A stretch of 64,000 bases of DNA from Acidobacteriota bacterium (GTDB lineage: Bacteria; Acidobacteriota; Aminicenantia; Aminicenantales; Saccharicenantaceae): NCBI GenBank assembly GCA_022711665.1, contig JAKLEN010000007.1:62001-126000 (forward strand), written 5' to 3'. The notes beneath the pieces were generated by a model. That model did not search any database. It worked only from the letters and a program-made list of their open reading frames with translations, and had not been told where the DNA came from. Shown one piece after another: positions 50,709 through 60,593 of the stretch. Each line of letters starts with the position of its first letter. Within the stretch, counting starts at the first letter, position 1. A program made the position numbers and the translations under genes.

Positions 50709-53481
50709 CCTTGACGACGGCCTCCTCGCCGCCCAGGTCCTCGGTCAGGACCAGCCCCGAGATCTTCCGCGTTTCCCCCGGCAGCAGGCTGACGTAGTTG
50801 TCGTCGAGGAAAACCGGCAGGACGTCCTGGCCGGAGGCCTCGCGGAGGATGCGGATCTCGGCCATCAGGGCCAGGTCCGGGGACGGGTTCGTGAGCTCGA
50901 CGGTGATCCGGGTCAGGGGGCCGTCCTTGGCCGTTTTCTTGCCGACCTTGAGGGTCACCGGCCTGAGGTTGTTCAGGGCCGTGAGGTCGGCGAAGTCCTT
51001 GATCGGCGTCACGTACCAGGTCGAGGCGGCCTCGTCGAGGGTCTCGGGCTTGGACGACAGGCAGTAGAAATTGGCGTCGACGAGCTGGTTCTTCTCCTTG
51101 AAGAGGCGCAGGTCGAGGAAATAGACCGGCGGCAGGTTGGCGGGCAGGCGCAGGACGTCGAGGATCTTGACCTCGTCGGCTGCCAGCCCGAACTCGACCG
51201 TCTTGGAGATGATGTCCTTGAGGTCCGGGTCGAGGACGCGGATGGTGGCCTTGAGCTTCGGGGCGGCCAGGGTCGGGTTGCCGACCGCGGCGATCTCCTG
51301 GCTGCCGTAATTATAGAGGATGTGGAGAGGCTCGCCGGCCTTGCGGGCGCCGTAAAAGGCGCCGTTCGGCTGGAGGAAATAGTCGTAGAGCTGCCACCAC
51401 AGCTTGGGCCAGGCCGAGTTGTACATCCACTGGATGACGCCCGTCGCCTCGTACCTGTTGACCGTGAAGGCCTCGAACATGGCCCGCATGGCCTCGTAGT
51501 TCAGGAACTGGGCCTTGCGCAGGTAATCCTCGAGGTCCCGGGCCGGGCCGAGCCGCTTGTCCATGGCCTCGGTGTAGCGCTTGAGGTCCTTGAACTTGCC
51601 GCGGCTGCAGTGAAAGTCCCAGACGTCGTTCGGGGGCCAGAGCTTGTCTTCCGGGATCATCCGGCGCAGGCTCTCCAGGGGCGGCACCTGGGGACCCGGG
51701 CCGGTCTCGGTGTTGAAGCCGAAGGCGCCGCCGTGGGCCTTGTCGACGTACCAGTAGACCGGCGGGACGTAATCGTAGGGGCCGCGCATCTTGAGGCCGG
51801 ACGGCCCGGTGATCTCGCTCGTCTTCTCCTTGGCCGAGACGAGAGCCGGCCGGGTCGGATCGATCTCCTTCATGATCTCGATGTAGCGGCGCTCGAGATC
51901 GGGATGGGGGATCATGTCGCTCCCCTCGGCCCAGGCGAAGATGGCCGGATGGTTGCGCAGCCACAGGACCTGGTCCTTCCAGGACACGGCGGCCAGGTCC
52001 ATGAGCTCGGGCGTGACCAGGCCGCCGTAGGGCTCGTCGGCCGGCCGGCCGAAGTAGTTGGTCCACTCCCAGTGGCAGCTCCAGCCGACCATGATCAGGA
52101 TGCCGTTCTCGTCGCACAGGTCGTAGAGGTCCTGGCTCGTTCCCCAGAAGCCCTCCAGCCGGAGGGCGTTGAGGTTCATGTGGCGGGCGTAGAGGACCTC
52201 GGCCTGTAGCTTGCGGCGCTTGACGTCGAGCAGGAGATCGTCGGTCCAGCCGCCGCCGCGGACGAGGATCTTGCGGCCGTTGAGCTTGAAGCCGCGGAAG
52301 CCGGCGGCGGTGCGGTAATCGGCGACCTCGCGGATGCCGAAGCGGACGGTCCGGGAGTCTGAAGGCAGGACGCGGGGCATCCCCGGCAGGCGCCGGGGCT
52401 CCTTGCCCTTCGGCTTCTCCTTGTCTTTCTCCGGCGGGGGCGGGGCCGCCTTGTCATCTGGCTTGCCCTTTTTCTGGACGTACGAGAGGGCCATCGTGTA
52501 GAGCTCGGGCTTGCCCAGGTCGTGGGTCCACCAGACCCGGGGGTTCTTGACGACGAGCTCGGGGGTCGCCTCCGGCGTCAGCTCGATCCGGCGGGTCTCG
52601 CCGGGCCGCAGGGTGACCTCGCGGGAGAAGCGCAAGCCCTCGATCTTGCCCTCGAGCGTCCCCGAGACCTCGGAGTCGGCGTGGTTCACGAGGTCGGCCG
52701 TGACGGTCAGCCGGGCCTCCTTGAAGGCGGCCAGGTCGAGCTTGGTGGCGACGAACGGGTTCTCGATCGAGACGTCGCCGGTGGCCCGCAGCCGGACCTC
52801 GCGGAAGAGCCCCATGGCCCGGTCGGGCGGAGCCGGGTTCCAATCGACCCAGCCGACGGACGGCTCGCCCGGCCGCGGCGGGAAGACCTCGATGGCCAGG
52901 ACGTTCTTCTCCGTGGCCTTGATGTCCGCGGTCACGTCGATGGCGAAACGGCGGTAGGCGCCGTAGACGGTCGCGGCCCCGGCGACGAGCTTGCCGTTGA
53001 GCCAGATGTTGGCCCGGTAGTTGATGCCGTCGAATTCGAGCGTCTTGCGGGTCAGGCCGGGCCCGACGGGCGCGGTGAACTCGCGCCGGTACCACCAGGA
53101 GGCCTCGAACGGGGCCGTGGGGACCTTCTCCAGGTTGCGGCCGAAGAAGATGTCGGGGTAGACGTTGTTCTCGACGAGCGTCCCGAGGACCGTCGACGGG
53201 ACCAGGGCCGGATACCAGCCCTCGATCTTGAAGCCGGGGCTGGATATCTGCTCCCCGGCGCCCTTGGCCTTCTCGGACGATTGGATGTACCAGAGGTCGC
53301 CGAGGTTGACGGAGGTCTCGAAGGCCGGCCCCATCTTGGCCCGGGGATCGGGCCGGTCCGGCATCGAGGACGCGTACTGGGCCCGTCCGGCGGCCGGCCC
53401 GGCGGCCAGGACGGCCAGCAGGAAAATGATCGCGGCGGGACCGGACGCTTTATCGAGCGAACGAGCGCGCTTCATGGTCAT
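50674..53481 (-). CDS. GH2-family exo-beta-D-glucosaminidase-like enzyme
   Basis: The 935-residue exported product has a signal peptide (AAIIFLLAVLAAGPAAGRA) and the GH2 jelly-roll, immunoglobulin-like and TIM-barrel modules. It resembles CsxA-type exo-beta-D-glucosaminidases: NLNALRLEGFWGTSQDLYDL, ENGILIMVGWSCHWEW, RNHPAIFAWAEGSD, GPYDYVPPVYWYVDKAHGGA and FGFNTETGPGPQVPPLESLR (probable nucleophile Glu592). Also typical is LNYEAMRAMFEAFTVNRYEA followed by TGVIQWMYNSAWPKLWWQLY. The start at 53481 follows GGGAGG at six bases. With the GH18 enzyme it could release glucosamine from chitosan-like chains; beta-mannosidase activity is a less likely alternative. Confidence 0.88.
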   Translation of the reverse strand: MTMKRARSLDKASGPAAIIFLLAVLAAGPAAGRAQYASSMPDRPDPRAKMGPAFETSVNLGDLWYIQSSEKAKGAGEQISSPGFKIEGWYPALVPSTVLGTLVENNVYPDIFFGRNLEKVPTAPFEASWWYRREFTAPVGPGLTRKTLEFDGINYRANIWLNGKLVAGAATVYGAYRRFAIDVTADIKATEKNVLAIEVFPPRPGEPSVGWVDWNPAPPDRAMGLFREVRLRATGDVSIENPFVATKLDLAAFKEARLTVTADLVNHADSEVSGTLEGKIEGLRFSREVTLRPGETRRIELTPEATPELVVKNPRVWWTHDLGKPELYTMALSYVQKKGKPDDKAAPPPPEKDKEKPKGKEPRRLPGMPRVLPSDSRTVRFGIREVADYRTAAGFRGFKLNGRKILVRGGGWTDDLLLDVKRRKLQAEVLYARHMNLNALRLEGFWGTSQDLYDLCDENGILIMVGWSCHWEWTNYFGRPADEPYGGLVTPELMDLAAVSWKDQVLWLRNHPAIFAWAEGSDMIPHPDLERRYIEIMKEIDPTRPALVSAKEKTSEITGPSGLKMRGPYDYVPPVYWYVDKAHGGAFGFNTETGPGPQVPPLESLRRMIPEDKLWPPNDVWDFHCSRGKFKDLKRYTEAMDKRLGPARDLEDYLRKAQFLNYEAMRAMFEAFTVNRYEATGVIQWMYNSAWPKLWWQLYDYFLQPNGAFYGARKAGEPLHILYNYGSQEIAAVGNPTLAAPKLKATIRVLDPDLKDIISKTVEFGLAADEVKILDVLRLPANLPPVYFLDLRLFKEKNQLVDANFYCLSSKPETLDEAASTWYVTPIKDFADLTALNNLRPVTLKVGKKTAKDGPLTRITVELTNPSPDLALMAEIRILREASGQDVLPVFLDDNYVSLLPGETRKISGLVLTEDLGGEEAVVKVRGWNVLAAEK

Positions 53482-53509
53482 GACGGCCTCCCGTAACTCG
53501 AATAGAACC

Positions 53510-53538
53510 ATTATATCTGAACCCCCGGAGCCGGCCAA
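53510..53538 (-). promoter_or_regulatory. Sigma-70 promoter of the GH2 gene
   Basis: TTGGCC (53538-53533), a 17-base spacer and a perfect TATAAT (53515-53510) lie 29 bases before the GH2 start. Confidence 0.65.
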
Positions 53539-53601
53539 ACCGTTGCGGCCCGGGGCGGCCACGGGCCGGAAACGGGGGCGTTTCGAGAATAGCGGCGGGG
53601 A

Positions 53602-56600
53602 TCAGCGGCGGACGAACAGGGTGACGATGCCGAAGGCCGGCACGTCGAGGGGGGCGGCCGCCGGGGCGCCCGGGGAGCCGTCGATATCGCTCAGGAAGAC
53701 CCGGCCGCCGTCGGCCGCCGGCCCCGAAAGGATCAGCCTTTCCGGCCGGGACGAGGCGTTGAGCAGCCGCACGATCCAGCCCCGGCCGTCGGCGGACGGC
53801 CTGAGGCGGGTGGCCGTGAACGCCTCCGGCGGCGCGGACAGCGGGAAGCCGGGCAGGGGAGAGCCCGCTTCGGCCGGGACGGGGATCAGGGGGCTGGCCG
53901 CCTCCAGGCCGAGCCTCTTGGCCGCCGCCGGGCCGTCGCCCCGGTGCGGGGCCACGGCGTAGCGCAGGGTCGCCGGGCCGTCCTGCCCGGCCTTGTAGTT
54001 CGTGTGCCAGTAGTTGTTCATGACGTAGGAAAAGAGCCGGGCGGACGGGGCCAGCTTCTCCAGCCAGACCCGACGCTCCCCCCGGCGCGGCGTTTCGTCG
54101 GTCAGGGCGCCGATCTCGATGAGCGGGGCGTCGAGCGAGGTCCAGGTCAGGCCGAAGCCGCCGTTCGAGATGTCGACGCTGTCGCGGGCGCAGAAGAAGT
54201 CGCGGCAGGCGCCGGCGATCTGGTCGGCCTCCGGCCGGACGAAGCCCCAGCCGACGTCGACGCGGACCGTCCCGCCGGGGACATCGAAAGGAAAAGCCAG
54301 GTGGACGCTTTCCTTGTCGCGGACCTCGATCTTGTCCACGGTGGCCGCGATCTCCAGGCGGTCCAGGCCGTCGGCCAGGCGGTACTCGCGGACCAGCCGC
54401 CGCGCCCCCGGCGCCTCGGACTCGACGACGAGCGAGGCGACGAGAGGCCCCGCCTCGCCGGCCGCGATCCGGACCTTCGAAACGGTCCTGGCCGCGCCCG
54501 GGTCGAGCCCCGGAACGTAGAGATAGTGGGCCAGGCCCTGCCCGGCGCCCCCGGCGACGAGATTGCGTCCGGCGGCGCCCGCCCAGCGCAGGTCGTCTAT
54601 GTCGCCGGTCGCGGGGTCGATCCCGGCGGCGAGCGTCCCGGACCGCAGGCCGCGCCCGTCCGCCCGGGCCGAGCCGGAGGACGCCGCCGGGCCGTCGCGG
54701 ACGACGTACCGCTTCGCCCCCCATCCCGGGACCCCCGTCGCGACGAAAGCCAGCTCGCCGCCGCGCAGCCGCTGCGAGGGGACGGCCGCCCCGGTCGCGT
54801 CCTCGACCCGGTCGCCGGCGGCGCTCCAGGCCTGCGGGACGAGGACCAGGTCCGTCCGCGGCCACGAGCAGGCGTTGACGACGTCGATCGTCCGCCGGCC
54901 GTCCGGCCGGGGCCCCGCGTCCGGCCGGGCCGCGGCTTCCTCGAGCAGCCGGCGTGAGAGCCGGTCCGCTTCCTCGGCGAAAGCCTTCTTGTAGGCCCAT
55001 TGGACCCGCGTCCCCTCGCCGTCCGGATCGGAGACGCTGGCCGCGGCGCCCCAGGTGTGCTCGCTGAAGAGGACGACCTGTCGCCAGGCCTCGTCGTCCC
55101 GGCCGGCCGGGAAGCCGTCCCGCCCCAGGATCGACCAGAGGGCTTCGGCCTGGACCAGGCGCCCGGCGCTCGCCCGGGCCAGGGCCGTCTCTCTGGCCGT
55201 CGAGGCCGCCCCGTCCTCCCAGTAGCCGGTGAAATCGCCGCGGACCTCGGGGATCGCGCCGCCATGCCGCCGCTCGAACTCGGCGAACATCTCCGAGGCG
55301 GTGGCGATGACGATCCGCGGCGAGGCGTACTTCTCGTTCCAGGCCCGGACCGCGTCGGCCAGGCCGGGATCCGGCGGCCCGTTGTCCCCGCCGACCGTGT
55401 ACCTGACCTGGACCATCGAGTAGGGGTAGCGCTTCGCGGCCAGCTCGCCCATGTACTCGAGGATGCTGGAGGCCGGGGCCTTGTCGAGCGAGCCCATGTT
55501 GAGGCCGTGGAACCAGGAGTAGCCCCGGCCGGCCATCCAGAAGAGCACCCGCTCGCGGCCCGACGGCGAGACCCAGTAGAAGGGCTTGTCGCCCCAGGCC
55601 TTGAGGGCCCAGCCGACCCGGTCCCCGCCGTCGAATAGTTGGGGCATGTAGTTCGTCCCGCTCGAGACGTACTTGACGCCGGCCAGGGCCAGCGCGGGGA
55701 CGAGGGACCAGGACTGGCTGGGGATGTCCGTGAGCATAGCCGTCTCGACGGGCACGCCGGCCCGCCGCCCCAGGCCGCGGGCGAAGGCCGTCAGGTGGAA
55801 GAGCTCCTCGGGATGGCAGAGTCCGGTCAGGACCCCCGCCAGCGTGGCCTGGAGCTCGATCGTCCCGCGGCGCAGGGCCTCGATGAACCCGGCCTGCTCG
55901 GCCTCACTGGCCTCCCGGAAATAGGTCTCGACGGCCCAGGCCTGCTCGGTGTTCCATTTGAAGCGCGCCCCTTCCGGATAGCCGGCGGTCTTCTCGGCCA
56001 GGGCCATGGCCTCCCGGTAATAGCGCCAGTGTTTCTTTTCGACGACCGGCTGGGGATCGGAATAGCCGATGTCGACGTGGGAGTGGGGCAGGAGCCAGAT
56101 CTGGCGCGGCACGACCGGCTCCACCTCGAGCCGGCCGCGGCGGACCGAGCCGTCGTCGAGGGCCACCTCGACCTCCAGGGCGGTCTTCCGGTCGACCGCC
56201 GGGATGAGGAACTCGAGCGCGTTGTAGCCGGTCGCGAGCTCGCAGCGGACCTTCTCGGCGCCCAGGGTGACGACCGCCGGGCCCGGCGGCCCGAGACGGC
56301 TGGCCTCGACGCGCACGATCTGGAACAGCCGCCCGTCGCGGCGGACCAGGGCCTGCTCGCCCCGGGCCCAGACCTCGCGCCGGAGATCGTCGCGGAAGAC
56401 CATGAACCAGTCGTTCGAGCCCGCCTCCTCGCCCCGGACCCGGAGCCTGAGAGGCCGGCCCGGCCGCAGGAGCGCGGCCGGGACCTCCAGCCGCATGAAG
56501 CCGAAGAGCTCGTCGAACTGGTCGACCATGAGCGTCTCAAAGCGGAGCGCGGCGCCCTGAGGGCCCGTCTCCCGCCAAGACCGGCGCGTCGCGTCGGCCG

Positions 56601-56928
56601 AGGTCCGGAAGCTCAGGGCCGGCCGGCCGTCGATCTCGAGGTCGAAGCGGTGCCCGCCCTTGCCCGTGGCCAGCCCGGCCAGCCAGACGAAGGTCGCCGG
56701 GCCCGCCGGACGGCCGTCCGGGACCGCTTCGGTCTCCCACTCGACGGTCCCGGCCCCGGCCGAGGCCCGGCAGATCAGCGCCGACCGGATGTCGGGGTAG
56801 GGCGAGTGATAGATGATCTCGGCGCCGGCGATCGTCCGTCCGTAGCCCCGGAGCCAGTCGGCCCCGGCCACCGGGCCCGTGGCCGCGGCCGCGAGCGCCA
56901 GGAGAACGCCCGGCCGCCCGCCCATCAT
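53602..56928 (-). CDS. GH38-family alpha-mannosidase
   Basis: The 1108-residue product has a short signal peptide (MMGGRPGVLLALAAAATGPV) and a beta-rich N-terminal domain of about 290 residues. The GH38 catalytic domain follows, with zinc ligands in IWLLPHSHVDIGYSDPQP and the nucleophile-region Asp in ETAMLTDIPSQSWSLVPAL. Other motifs are KWNTEQAWAVETYF and VLFSEHTWGAAASVSDPDG. The C-terminal beta-sandwich (SVHLAFPFDVPGG, then VMNNYWHTNYKAGQDG) is typical of the family. The ATG overlaps the GH29 stop (ATGA), so the genes are coupled. It would remove alpha-mannose in the periplasm or outside. Confidence 0.93.
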   Translation of the reverse strand: MMGGRPGVLLALAAAATGPVAGADWLRGYGRTIAGAEIIYHSPYPDIRSALICRASAGAGTVEWETEAVPDGRPAGPATFVWLAGLATGKGGHRFDLEIDGRPALSFRTSADATRRSWRETGPQGAALRFETLMVDQFDELFGFMRLEVPAALLRPGRPLRLRVRGEEAGSNDWFMVFRDDLRREVWARGEQALVRRDGRLFQIVRVEASRLGPPGPAVVTLGAEKVRCELATGYNALEFLIPAVDRKTALEVEVALDDGSVRRGRLEVEPVVPRQIWLLPHSHVDIGYSDPQPVVEKKHWRYYREAMALAEKTAGYPEGARFKWNTEQAWAVETYFREASEAEQAGFIEALRRGTIELQATLAGVLTGLCHPEELFHLTAFARGLGRRAGVPVETAMLTDIPSQSWSLVPALALAGVKYVSSGTNYMPQLFDGGDRVGWALKAWGDKPFYWVSPSGRERVLFWMAGRGYSWFHGLNMGSLDKAPASSILEYMGELAAKRYPYSMVQVRYTVGGDNGPPDPGLADAVRAWNEKYASPRIVIATASEMFAEFERRHGGAIPEVRGDFTGYWEDGAASTARETALARASAGRLVQAEALWSILGRDGFPAGRDDEAWRQVVLFSEHTWGAAASVSDPDGEGTRVQWAYKKAFAEEADRLSRRLLEEAAARPDAGPRPDGRRTIDVVNACSWPRTDLVLVPQAWSAAGDRVEDATGAAVPSQRLRGGELAFVATGVPGWGAKRYVVRDGPAASSGSARADGRGLRSGTLAAGIDPATGDIDDLRWAGAAGRNLVAGGAGQGLAHYLYVPGLDPGAARTVSKVRIAAGEAGPLVASLVVESEAPGARRLVREYRLADGLDRLEIAATVDKIEVRDKESVHLAFPFDVPGGTVRVDVGWGFVRPEADQIAGACRDFFCARDSVDISNGGFGLTWTSLDAPLIEIGALTDETPRRGERRVWLEKLAPSARLFSYVMNNYWHTNYKAGQDGPATLRYAVAPHRGDGPAAAKRLGLEAASPLIPVPAEAGSPLPGFPLSAPPEAFTATRLRPSADGRGWIVRLLNASSRPERLILSGPAADGGRVFLSDIDGSPGAPAAAPLDVPAFGIVTLFVRR

Positions 56929-58418
56929 GCGCCGCTCTTCCCGGCTCCGGCCGGCCGGAACTCGAAGGCCCAGGCGTAGCGGCAGGGCGGCTTGGCCACG
57001 GCCCCGGCCGGCACCGTCAGCAGGGCGCCCTTGCCGACCTTCTCCCAGCGGACAGGCTCCCGGACGCCGAGCATCCGGACGGCCGTTCCCGGCGCCGGGG
57101 CGAGCGACGTCAGCATGATCTTGGCCGGCGGCGCGGCCTCGTCCTCGTCGGCCAAGTAGATGGCATGGACGGTCCCGTCCGGCAGGGCCGTGTAGCAGGT
57201 CTTGGCCTCTTTGTAGGGCGCGATGGGCCGCGTCCCGTAGATGGCCCGGCCGTTGACGTCCAGCCACTCGCCGATGGCCCGCAGCCGGTCCAGGGCCTCG
57301 GGCGCGAACTTGCCTTCGGGGCTGGGCCCGATGTTGAGCAGGAAGTTGCCGCCCTTGGAGACGATGTCGACGAGCAGGTGGACGAGCCGGTGCGGCGACT
57401 TGTAGGAGTCGTTCGGAACGTACGACCACGAGGCGCCCATGGTCATGCACGTCTCCCAGGCGTAGGGGAGGGGCTTCGCCGGCACCTCCTGCTCGGGCGT
57501 GCGGTAGTTCTCGTAGCGGCCGGTGACGGTGCGATCGACGATCAGCAGGCCGGGCTGGCGGCGGCGGGCCATGGCCGCGATGCGCGGCATGTCGATGTCC
57601 ATATTCTTCGGGTTCTTGACGAAGTATCCCGGCGCGATCTCGATCAGCGGCGCCGGCCGGACCCAGCCGCCGTCGAGCCAGAGGATGTCGAGCGGCCCGT
57701 AGCCGGAGACGAGCTCCTCGATCTGGCGGTAGGTGAAGTCGCGGAAGCGCTGCCAGCGCTCCGGGTACTTGTCGATGCTGTAGTTGACGTTGCGGTCGGG
57801 CGTCGCCCATTCGGGGGCCCAGAAGTCGGGATGGTGCCAGTCGGGCTTGGAGAAGTAGGCCCCGGCGCCGAAGCCCCGGGCCCGGAAGGCGTCGAGGACG
57901 GCCCGGAAGACGTCGGCCCTGGGATCGGCGCTGAAGGGGACGCCGGGCCCGGTGATGCGGTAGTCCGTCTGCTTCGTGTCGAACATCGAGAAGCCGTCGT
58001 GGTGCTTGGTGGTCATGACGACGTAGCGCATGCCGGCGGCCTTGGCCGCGGCGGCCCAGGCGGCCGGGTCGAACTTCTTCGGGTTGAAGGTCTTCGGCAG
58101 GGCCTCGTAGCGCCTCTTGTATTCGACGTAATCGGGCAGGGAGCGGCGGCACCAGGGCTCGTCCTCGGAGCAGATGGACCAGGACTCGACGACGCCCCAC
58201 TGGCTGTATGGCCCCCAGTGCATCATCAGGCCGAACTTCCAGTCCTGCCACTGGGCCAGCTTGGCCAGGACGAGCGGATCGGTCTCGCGGTCCGCTTCGG
58301 GGGATTGGGCGCGGGCGGCGGTTGGGGCCGGGCCAGGGATGAGGGCCAAGGCCAGGGCGAGGGTCAGAGCGAGGGCGAGCCCCGGGACGGCCAGGCGCGA
58401 GGCCAGGGCGAGCTTCAT
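56925..58418 (-). CDS. GH29-family alpha-L-fucosidase
   Basis: The 497-residue product has a Leu/Ala-rich signal peptide and a GH29 barrel: KFGLMMHWGPYSQWGVVESW, AAKAAGMRYVVMTTKHHDGF, FGAGAYFSKPDWHHPDFW, the nucleophile Asp249 in PLDILWLDGGW and LVDIVSKGGNFLLNIGPSPE. The C-terminal beta domain is short. AGGAGG lies six bases before the ATG at 58418. It releases L-fucose from glycans; the coupled GH38 gene and a FucI-family isomerase at 62227 fit a shared use of fucose- and mannose-bearing glycans. Confidence 0.93.
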   Translation of the reverse strand: MKLALASRLAVPGLALALTLALALALIPGPAPTAARAQSPEADRETDPLVLAKLAQWQDWKFGLMMHWGPYSQWGVVESWSICSEDEPWCRRSLPDYVEYKRRYEALPKTFNPKKFDPAAWAAAAKAAGMRYVVMTTKHHDGFSMFDTKQTDYRITGPGVPFSADPRADVFRAVLDAFRARGFGAGAYFSKPDWHHPDFWAPEWATPDRNVNYSIDKYPERWQRFRDFTYRQIEELVSGYGPLDILWLDGGWVRPAPLIEIAPGYFVKNPKNMDIDMPRIAAMARRRQPGLLIVDRTVTGRYENYRTPEQEVPAKPLPYAWETCMTMGASWSYVPNDSYKSPHRLVHLLVDIVSKGGNFLLNIGPSPEGKFAPEALDRLRAIGEWLDVNGRAIYGTRPIAPYKEAKTCYTALPDGTVHAIYLADEDEAAPPAKIMLTSLAPAPGTAVRMLGVREPVRWEKVGKGALLTVPAGAVAKPPCRYAWAFEFRPAGAGKSGA

Positions 58419-58498
58419 GACGAGCCTCCTACCGGGAGTTCCGGCGGGAGAGTACCACAAATCCCCCGCCGGCGGGAGGGAGCGGGGCCGCGGCCGGC

Positions 58499-59176
58499 TC
58501 AGGCCGCGCCCTGGACCGATTCCTTGGCGACCTTCTTCAGCTTCTCGTTGGCCATGATGGCCAGGTCGACGCGCCGGTTCTGCTGCCGCCCGTCGACCGT
58601 GGCGTTGTCGCCGATGGGCTGGTCGGGGCCGTAGCCCTGGACGGTGAACCGGGACGACAGGACGTTCTGGACGGCCAGGTAGGCGGCCACGGCCTTGGCC
58701 CGGTTCTCCGAGAGCGGCATGTTGATCTCGCGGGTGCCGGTCGAATCGGTGTGGCCCTCGACGAGGATGTTCGTGTCGGGATACTTGTTGAGGATGACGG
58801 CCAGCCGGGCCAGGTTCTCCTGGCTGGCGGCGCGCAGGTCGTACTTGTTCGTGTCGAACATCAGCCCGGAGTCGAAGGTGATCTTGATGCCTTCGCCGAC
58901 GCGCTCGACCTTGGCGCCCTGGAGGTCCCGGCGCATCTCCGCGGCCTGCTTGTCCATCTGCCGGCCGATGTAGGCCCCGGCCGCGCCGCCCAGGGCCGCC
59001 CCGGCGATGGCCCCGATCAGGGTATTGCCGGCGATCTTGCCGATGACCCCGCCGACGACGGCCCCGCCGGCCGCGCCGATGGTGGCGCCCTTGGCCGTCT
59101 TGCTCCAGCTGGCGCAGCCGAAGCTCGTCAGCAGGAGGCCGAAGGTGACCACGACGACGATCGTTCTTTTCATCAT
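58499..59176 (-). CDS. OmpA-family lipoprotein with glycine-zipper (YiaD-like)
   Basis: The 225-residue product has a lipobox (LLLTSFGCASW), a glycine-zipper membrane segment (GAAGGAVVGGVIGKIAGNTL, IGAIAGAALGGAAGAYIG) and an OmpA peptidoglycan-binding domain (TNILVEGHTDSTGTREINMP, LSENRAKAVAAYL, GYGPDQPIGDN, QQNRRVDLAI). It links the outer membrane to peptidoglycan. GGAGGG precedes the ATG pair at 59176. Confidence 0.93.
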   Translation of the reverse strand: MMKRTIVVVVTFGLLLTSFGCASWSKTAKGATIGAAGGAVVGGVIGKIAGNTLIGAIAGAALGGAAGAYIGRQMDKQAAEMRRDLQGAKVERVGEGIKITFDSGLMFDTNKYDLRAASQENLARLAVILNKYPDTNILVEGHTDSTGTREINMPLSENRAKAVAAYLAVQNVLSSRFTVQGYGPDQPIGDNATVDGRQQNRRVDLAIMANEKLKKVAKESVQGAA

Positions 59177-59222
59177 CTCGATCCCTCCTCGAGAAGTCGG
59201 GGCGGCTCCGGCCGCCGTCCTT

Positions 59223-59251
59223 ATTCTAGCCGCCGCGGGCCGGCGTTTCAA
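59223..59251 (-). promoter_or_regulatory. Sigma-70 promoter of the OmpA-family gene
   Basis: TTGAAA (59251-59246), a 17-base spacer and TAGAAT (59228-59223), five bases after the end of the upstream M20 gene. Confidence 0.7.
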
Positions 59252-59255
59252 TCGC

Positions 59256-60566
59256 TCACTTCGCCTTGGCCGCGCGGGCCTGGTGGTCCAGGATGATGTT
59301 GGCCATGAGACCGACGCCGATGGGGATGGCCGCCTCGTCGGCCACGAAGGTGGGGGAGTGGACGGCGGTCGCCTCCCGGTCCGGGGGCACCACGCCCAGG
59401 TTGAACATGACGGCCGGGGCGATCTTGCCGTAGGCGCTGAAGTCCTCGCCGCCCATCTCGGGCTTCTGCTCGACCAGGGCCTCCCGGGAGCCCAGGACGC
59501 GGCCGGCCACGGCCAGGGCCTCGCGGACCAGGGCCGGATCGTTGTAGACCGACGGCGTCCCGAATTCGTAGGCCAGGTCGAACTTCGCCCCGGCGGCCTG
59601 GCAGATGCCGGTGACGACCCGGGTGATCTTGTCCCGGAGGACCGTGCGCCGCGCCTCGCCGTAGCTGCGGACCGTGGCCTCCAGCCGGGCCGAGCGGGGG
59701 ACGATGTTGGGCGCCGAGCCGGCATGGAAGGAGCCGACGGTGATGACGGTGTTGTCCTCGACGTGCGTCTCGCGGGAGACGATGCCCTGCAACGCGGTGA
59801 CGACCTGGGCCCCGGCGACGATCGGATCGACGCACAGCCAGGGGAAGGCCCCGTGGCAGCCCTCCGACTTGATCTCCAGGGTGAAGCCGTCGACGTTGGC
59901 CGACATGAACCCCGAGGCGTAGCCGAGGCGGCCGGCCTTCTGCGTGTCGTCGACGTGGTAGGCGTAGAAGGCCTGGGGGACGATGTCCTTGAAAGCCCCG
60001 TCGGCGATCATCATCCCGGCCCCGCCGCAGCATTCCTCGGCGGGCTGGGCCACGAAGACGACCGTGCCGGGGAGGTCGGCCCTGACCGCGGACAGGACGG
60101 CGGCTACGCCCAGGAGCACGGTCGTGTGGATGTCGTGGCCGCAGGCGTGCATGAGGCCTGTCTCACGGCCGTCCACGACGGCAGTGGCCTTCGAGGCGAA
60201 CGGCAGGTCCGCCTCCTCCGTGATCGGCAGGGCGTCCATGTCGCCCCGCAGGGCCGCGACCGGGCCGGGCTTGCCGCCCTTGAGGATGCCGATGACGCCC
60301 GTCTTGGCGTAGCCGGTGCGGACCTCGAGGCCGAGCCGGCGGAAATAGTCGGCCACGACGGCGGAGGTGCGCGTTTCCTGGAGGCCAAGCTCGGGATGGG
60401 CGTGGAGGTCCTGCCGGATGGCGATGAGCTCGGGCGCGAGCCTGTCGGTCGCCGCCTTGATTCTCTTCTCCAGGGGCGTCGAGGGATAGGCGGCCGGCCG
60501 CAGCGGCGGGGCGGCGAGCAGGACGGCCAGGACGACGAGCGGAGCGGCGATGGGACGGCGGGTCAT
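59256..60566 (-). CDS. Exported M20-family amidohydrolase/peptidase
   Basis: The 436-residue product has a signal peptide (IAAPLVVLAVLLAAPPLRPA) and the M20D amidohydrolase motifs: HAHPELGLQETRT, ALRGDMDALPI, GLMHACGHDIHTTVLLG, VFVAQPAEECCGGAGMMI and EMGGEDFSAYGK. The family hydrolyses N-acyl amino acids or indole-amide-like substrates; the exact one is unknown. AAGGAGG lies before the ATG at 60566; the open frame upstream is unsupported. Confidence 0.92.
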   Translation of the reverse strand: MTRRPIAAPLVVLAVLLAAPPLRPAAYPSTPLEKRIKAATDRLAPELIAIRQDLHAHPELGLQETRTSAVVADYFRRLGLEVRTGYAKTGVIGILKGGKPGPVAALRGDMDALPITEEADLPFASKATAVVDGRETGLMHACGHDIHTTVLLGVAAVLSAVRADLPGTVVFVAQPAEECCGGAGMMIADGAFKDIVPQAFYAYHVDDTQKAGRLGYASGFMSANVDGFTLEIKSEGCHGAFPWLCVDPIVAGAQVVTALQGIVSRETHVEDNTVITVGSFHAGSAPNIVPRSARLEATVRSYGEARRTVLRDKITRVVTGICQAAGAKFDLAYEFGTPSVYNDPALVREALAVAGRVLGSREALVEQKPEMGGEDFSAYGKIAPAVMFNLGVVPPDREATAVHSPTFVADEAAIPIGVGLMANIILDHQARAAKAK

Positions 60567-60593
60567 GGGTGCCTCCTTGGGGGTCGGGAGGTT

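Noticed and set aside
56929..58251. Upstream extension of the GH38 frame across the fucosidase gene
   Set aside because: It is out of frame with a convincing GH29 gene whose stop overlaps the GH38 start as ATGA.
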